DNA of 7,026 bases from an uncultured Bacteroidota bacterium (GTDB lineage: Bacteria > Bacteroidota > Bacteroidia > Flavobacteriales > BACL11), in contig CABXPN010000048.1 in NCBI GenBank assembly GCA_902514225.1, forward strand, positions 1-7,026, written 5' to 3'. The notes beneath the pieces are model-generated. The model ran no database searches, was not told the origin of the DNA, and worked only from the letters and a program-made list of their open reading frames with translations. Position 1 is the stretch's first letter. The number at the start of each line of letters is the position of its first letter. Both the position numbers and the translations under genes were made by a program. Below, piece after piece: positions 6,301-7,026 of this stretch.

Positions 6301-7026
6301 TTTACAGAAACTATTATTTTAACAACATATGTTGGATGTACAGATTCCACAGCTCTTAATTATGACCCAACATCTATAGTAGATGATGGAAGTTGTATTC
6401 CTACTATTTATGGATGTACGGATTCTATAGCAAATAATTATTCTCCAATCTCTACTGTTGATGATGGAAGTTGTGATTACTGTTATGCGGTGGCAGATAT
6501 TGGTAGTGATACCATAACCGCTTGTGATAGTCTAATTCTTACAACTAATACTATTACTAATGGTTCTTATTTATGGAATACATCTAATGTATTACCTGCA
6601 GTGCCAACTCCAGTTATAGGCGATTTCTATCAAGGTGGTGTAGTGTTCTGGATAGATCCTAATGATAATACGCAAGGTCTAGTTTCTTCACTTTATAATC
6701 TTGGAGGAACACAGCCGGTTCATAATAGCGGAAGCCCCTGGGGATGTATTAATTTACAAATTGGCACAGGTACAGCAATAGGAACAGGTAACCAAAATAC
6801 TATCGATATTATTAATTCTAATTGTCAACCCTCTGGTAATCCAAATACATTAGCTGCTATTTTATGTAATACTTCTACCGAAAGCGGATATACTGATTGG
6901 TATTTACCATCACTTGATGAACTTCAAGAAATGTATAATAATAGGACTACTATAGATCAACAAGCAACTAATCAGGGTGGAGATTCGTTTCTTATTCCAA
7001 ATTGTGATTGCGCATATTGGAGTTCA
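1..7026 (+). CDS. Giant multidomain surface/secreted adhesin-like protein, internal fragment
   Basis: Frame 1 is open through all 2342 codons and reads as a coherent repeat protein from end to end. It has no start or stop here, so the true protein is longer. Order by residue: A repeats 1-114; split A with LamG1 115-398; C1 399-450; split B with an unassigned domain 451-650; split A with LamG2 651-930; C2 931-982; split B with LamG3 983-1264; split A with LamG4 1265-1535; paired Cys/Asp repeats 1538-1584; seven-bladed propeller 1594-1977; pair 1987-2033; SprB-like domain 2034-2110; pair 2112-2158; part host module 2159-2196; DUF1566-like domain 2206 to the end. Composition is rich in Asn, Thr, Ser, Gly and Asp, with about 36 Lys+Arg in total by hand count, which fits an acidic extracellular protein. 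No transmembrane segment is seen. LamG and FG-GAP domains suggest binding of glycans or proteins outside the cell. The exact ligand and the type IX secretion route are inference. No specific gene name can be assigned. Confidence 0.96.
343..1194 (+). repeat. A repeat split by LamG1
   Basis: The N-terminal half of an A repeat (343-429, with 'ACDSYTWNGTTYDSSG' and ending in Tyr-Ser-Tyr) and the C-terminal half (1141-1194, 'LTNVNGCDSTAILNLTIN') lie on either side of about 237 residues that contain a LamG domain. In the intact repeats just upstream the same two halves are contiguous. Each half occurs once, so this reads as one host module with a guest inserted between its two conserved Cys, after the Tyr-x-Tyr strand. 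Confidence 0.85.
445..1131 (+). other. LamG/ConA-like jelly-roll domain 1
   Basis: Residues 149-377 show the LamG_3 pattern. 'NNYSLDFGD' opens the domain, 'SFSVGGWVY' is an early core strand, 'WVHIVGVFD' and 'VSIYIDGQLV' form the central strands, 'PFLIGS' follows, and 'GKLDDIFIYDKALS' with 'EIQDIYN' closes the core. LamG domains usually bind glycans or protein ligands outside the cell, often with calcium. After the core comes 'GYWNFEEGSGNTALD' and a 'GNGNNGTINGVTY' strand, a motif usually found at the N-terminal side of this family. Cys 330 and Cys 377 bracket this extension and may be disulfide-bonded (inference). The core carries the first Lys and Arg residues in the window. Confidence 0.88.
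1195..1350 (+). repeat. C repeat, copy 1 (52 residues)
   Basis: This module contains 'ICDGSSVTVGTSIYD', 'AGNYIDTL' and 'NGCDSIV' followed by 'TTIEVID'. The two-Cys layout (CDG, then NGCDS about 38 residues later) parallels the A repeat, so A and C are probably related Ig-like modules. It follows directly on the A half and leads directly into a B module. It has no guest and no Lys or Arg. The second copy is at 2791-2946. Confidence 0.85.
1351..1950 (+). repeat. B repeat split by an unassigned domain
   Basis: The first part (1351-1410) contains 'NDTTICFGDSLILSA'. The last part (1828-1950) contains 'WSTGDTTESITVSPTQTTTY' and then 'NGVSCTDSVTITVAD'. Together these make the familiar Bacteroidota Ig-like/PKD-type repeat (an ICxGDS strand, a WSTGDTT turn, a TY-x-VT strand and a final CTDSVTI strand). 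About 139 residues that do not belong to the repeat sit between the halves. The paired module at 2947-3792 has the same ends with a LamG domain in the same place. Confidence 0.85.
1411..1818 (+). other. Unassigned Cys-rich guest domain inside a B repeat
   Basis: Residues 471-606 match no family I can name. There are six Cys between 471 and 606 (residues 491, 514, 516, 521, 593 and 597) and a seventh at 608, just after. These include a 'YYCSCYPSGC' cluster and 'NCPGPC'. The middle reads as a helix followed by a hairpin: 'SLGTSMVNAINQNSNYFFA' and then 'EVTIYST' and 'IEIDGSSWYING'. The helix-plus-hairpin layout loosely recalls small domains with an 'AAINA...VTITA' pattern, but that resemblance is weak. 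It has no Lys or Arg. It occupies the position taken by LamG3 in the second B module, which supports its being a discrete folded domain. Confidence 0.6.
2050..2727 (+). other. LamG/ConA-like jelly-roll domain 2
   Basis: Residues 684-909 open with 'SNNYSMSFDGAAEVIIPSF', then 'LTVSTWMKP', 'PFRLGLKNGEVWFG', 'YSLYINGVLV' and 'HTLALANN'. The closing 'LYTGKMEDVHIWSTALTQSE' is the LamG_3 signature with Glu in place of the first or second Asp of the usual LDD. The strand before 'LYINGVLV' ('ITGVREYINGVYIY') departs from the usual 'WHHVAVTYD' pattern, so this copy has drifted. A C-terminal 'AYWNFEDNSN' and 'NGHNGTINGATY' extension sits between Cys 859 and Cys 909. Confidence 0.83.
2705..2784 (+). repeat. 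80-base perfect direct repeat, copy 1
   Basis: This stretch is identical to 4520-4599 by direct comparison. It codes for the end of the LamG extension ('NVPTQSCVVG') and the resuming A half ('LTNVNGCDSTAILNLT'). The offset is 1815 bases, a multiple of three, so recombination between the copies would remove or duplicate 605 codons in frame. Confidence 0.9.
2791..2946 (+). repeat. C repeat, copy 2 (52 residues)
   Basis: This aligns without gaps to copy 1 at 1195-1350 and differs at only three residues (Ser to Ala, Met to Ile, His to Asn). Most nucleotide differences are third-position changes. From about 2881 the copy switches to C-ending codons, unlike the rest of the gene. It is uninterrupted and has no Lys or Arg. 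Confidence 0.85.
2947..3792 (+). repeat. B repeat split by LamG3
   Basis: The first part contains 'NDTTICFGDSITLNIQGSS'. The last part, from 3661, contains 'SYSWSTGDTTESITVSPTQ' and 'NGVSCTDSVTITVAD'. The ends match the B module at 1351-1950, with an exact 44-base match at 1828-1871 and 3670-3713. The guest here is a LamG domain instead of the unassigned domain. Confidence 0.85.
3037..3654 (+). other. LamG/ConA-like jelly-roll domain 3 (canonical order)
   Basis: Residues 1013-1218 follow the usual LamG_3 order: 'GLVAYYPFNGNANDESGNG' first, then 'NNGIVNGATLTSDRYG', 'AYDFDGVDDFIKV', 'RTISLWVNYTP', 'NHLVWVVGIDSSYLYLNGQL', 'NLHFGKNNG' and 'YLSGKLDDISFYNRALTSNE'. Unlike the other three copies, the AYYPF/GNGNNG strand precedes the core and there is no Cys pair at the C-terminus. 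It is also the only LamG copy hosted by a B repeat. It carries 10 of the window's roughly 36 Lys and Arg residues. This suggests a separate origin from LamG1, 2 and 4. Confidence 0.92.
3901..4542 (+). other. LamG/ConA-like jelly-roll domain 4
   Basis: Residues 1301-1514 contain 'SNNYSMQFNGSSQYAGP', 'FSINAWINS', 'FFFGVNDLGRLQIG', 'NWHFVSATYDGSDMILYVDG', 'DLTIGREPH' and 'YFNGYLDDVSFWSRSLSQTE'. These are all LamG_3 core strands in order. The C-terminal extension 'GYWDFESAGTLILD' and 'GNGNHLQNNGATY' lies between Cys 1467 and Cys 1514, with the same 47-residue spacing as in LamG1. Calcium-dependent sugar or protein binding is the usual role of the family. The ligand is unknown. Confidence 0.9.
4520..4599 (+). 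repeat. 80-base perfect direct repeat, copy 2
   Basis: This is the second copy of the repeat at 2705-2784. Identity breaks immediately after it, where Ile is replaced by Leu at the end of the A module. A related, less perfect copy lies at about 1109-1188. Confidence 0.9.
4612..4752 (+). repeat. Paired 21-residue Cys/Asp repeats, pair 1
   Basis: Two units (4612-4674 and 4690-4752) follow the pattern GCTDS-x-A-x-N-[FY]-[DN], then about six residues, then DDGSC. They are joined by a five-residue Ile-x-x-x-Tyr linker. The second unit ends DDSTC and is followed by a further Cys. Each unit has two Cys and an Asp-rich end that may bind calcium (inference). Similar units are widespread in marine flavobacterial surface proteins. 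The pair separates the LamG stalk from the propeller. Confidence 0.85.
4780..5931 (+). other. Seven-bladed FG-GAP-like beta-propeller
   Basis: Residues 1594-1977 hold seven copies of a 55-56 residue blade. The blade core is 'SSDGNxVAIGA', then a 'NDGNGS' loop, then 'GHVRIYTFNGTSW' and 'QLGQDIDGE'. The SSDG-equivalent starts fall at 4852, 5020, 5185, 5353, 5518, 5686 and 5851. The opening 'FGTQIGQDIVG' supplies the strand that the last, short blade (ending 'SRVYSVG') lacks, which fits ring closure. Blades resemble FG-GAP/integrin-alpha repeats, where Asp-rich loops bind calcium. The NDGNG loop is present in blades 1, 2, 3 and 6, altered in 4 and 5, and shortened in 7. Two unusual Cys (bases 5332 and 5590) occur in the ring. 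The likely role is ligand binding on the cell surface. Confidence 0.88.
5959..6099 (+). repeat. Paired 21-residue Cys/Asp repeats, pair 2
   Basis: The units at 5959-6021 and 6037-6099 both begin 'GCTDSLALNYDP' and end DDGSC or DDNTC. The five-residue linker 'ITAIY' matches the Ile-x-x-x-Tyr pattern of the other pairs. The pair is placed between the propeller and the SprB-like domain. Confidence 0.88.
6100..6330 (+). other. SprB-like Ig/PKD repeat domain
   Basis: Residues 2034-2110 include 'ACDGFISVTTTSGSSPYTY', 'SWSNGNTTSLNLNLCDG' and 'AYTYTVIDANGC'. This is the signature of the SprB repeat: a PYTYSWSNG strand and turn, NLCDGxYTYTV, then DANGC. The repeat is named after the Flavobacterium gliding adhesin SprB, where it occurs in many copies. 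Only one copy is seen here. It has no Lys or Arg. The domain is probably structural, extending the stalk between two Cys/Asp repeat pairs. Confidence 0.87.
6334..6474 (+). repeat. Paired 21-residue Cys/Asp repeats, pair 3
   Basis: The units at 6334-6396 and 6412-6474 read 'GCTDSTALNYDP' and 'GCTDSIANNYSP', each ending DDGSC. The linker 'IPTIY' again has the Ile-x-x-x-Tyr form and the same 15-base length as in pairs 1 and 2. It is followed by 'DYCY', a third Cys close to the second unit, as in the other pairs. Confidence 0.88.
6475..6588 (+). repeat. N-terminal half of a B-like host repeat, probably split
   Basis: Residues 2159-2196 include 'DIGSDTITACDSLILTT' and 'NGSYLWNTSN'. This matches the first strand and the WSTGD turn region of B-type Ig-like repeats, but the sequence then changes to a DUF1566-like domain and the later strands do not follow. 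By analogy with the earlier B modules it may resume beyond the window. Confidence 0.55.
6616..7026 (+). other. DUF1566/Lcl-type domain, cut by window end
   Basis: Residues 2206-2342 begin 'IGDFYQGGVVFWIDPNDNTQ' and contain 'GLVSS', a 'WGCINLQIGTGTAIGTGNQ' region, 'AAILCN' and 'GYTDWYLPSLDELQEMYNNR', and reach 'YWSS' at the last codon. The GGVVFWI opening, the GYxDWxLPSxDEL core and the YWSS end are the recognisable marks of the DUF1566 (Lcl C-terminal-like) family, found in many secreted and surface proteins and related to collagen-like Lcl adhesins. The YWSS motif is normally followed by further residues, which are missing here. Its only Lys or Arg is one Arg near the end of the window. Confidence 0.85.

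Noticed and set aside
1..7026. Search for promoters, terminators, tRNA or rRNA genes and insertion-sequence ends
   Set aside because: The + strand frame is coding throughout with consistent protein structure, and nothing on either strand stood out as an RNA gene or mobile-element end.

Overview
The whole window is the inside of one giant protein-coding gene on the + strand. Frame 1 runs from base 1 to base 7026 (2342 codons) without a stop codon and is open at both ends. The start codon, signal peptide, C-terminus, promoter and terminator all lie outside the window. No other gene, RNA gene, mobile element or CRISPR array is visible. The DNA is AT-rich with A/T-ending codons. The protein is built from module types known from secreted and surface proteins of marine Bacteroidota: SprB-like repeats, Cys-Asp 'NGCDST' repeats, LamG domains, GCTDS/DDGSC repeats and a DUF1566-like domain. 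A flavobacterial-type (Flavobacteriales) host is the best guess, and type IX secretion is plausible, but the diagnostic C-terminal domain is not in view.

Layout. Bases 1-342 hold the end of one and two complete copies of a 49-residue 'A' repeat. Bases 343-4605 hold a higher-order series A-C-B-A-C-B-A, in which every A and B module is split by a guest domain: LamG1 in A, an unassigned Cys-rich domain in B, LamG2 in A, LamG3 in B and LamG4 in A. The 52-residue C modules are uninterrupted. Bases 4612-6474 alternate paired 21-residue Cys/Asp repeats with globular domains: pair, seven-bladed FG-GAP-like beta-propeller, pair, SprB-like Ig/PKD domain, pair. Bases 6475-7026 appear to start another split host module, whose guest is a DUF1566/Lcl-type domain cut by the window end.

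Function (inference). This looks like a very large extracellular adhesin or carbohydrate-contacting surface protein. Ig-like host repeats form a stalk, and LamG, propeller and DUF1566-like domains are displayed from it. Cysteine pairs and Asp/Asn/Gly loops suggest disulfide and calcium stabilisation. The most notable points are the consistent nested insertions, a permuted-looking LamG layout with a Cys pair around the moved strand, host and linker modules with no Lys or Arg at all, and long in-frame direct repeats that would allow size variation.
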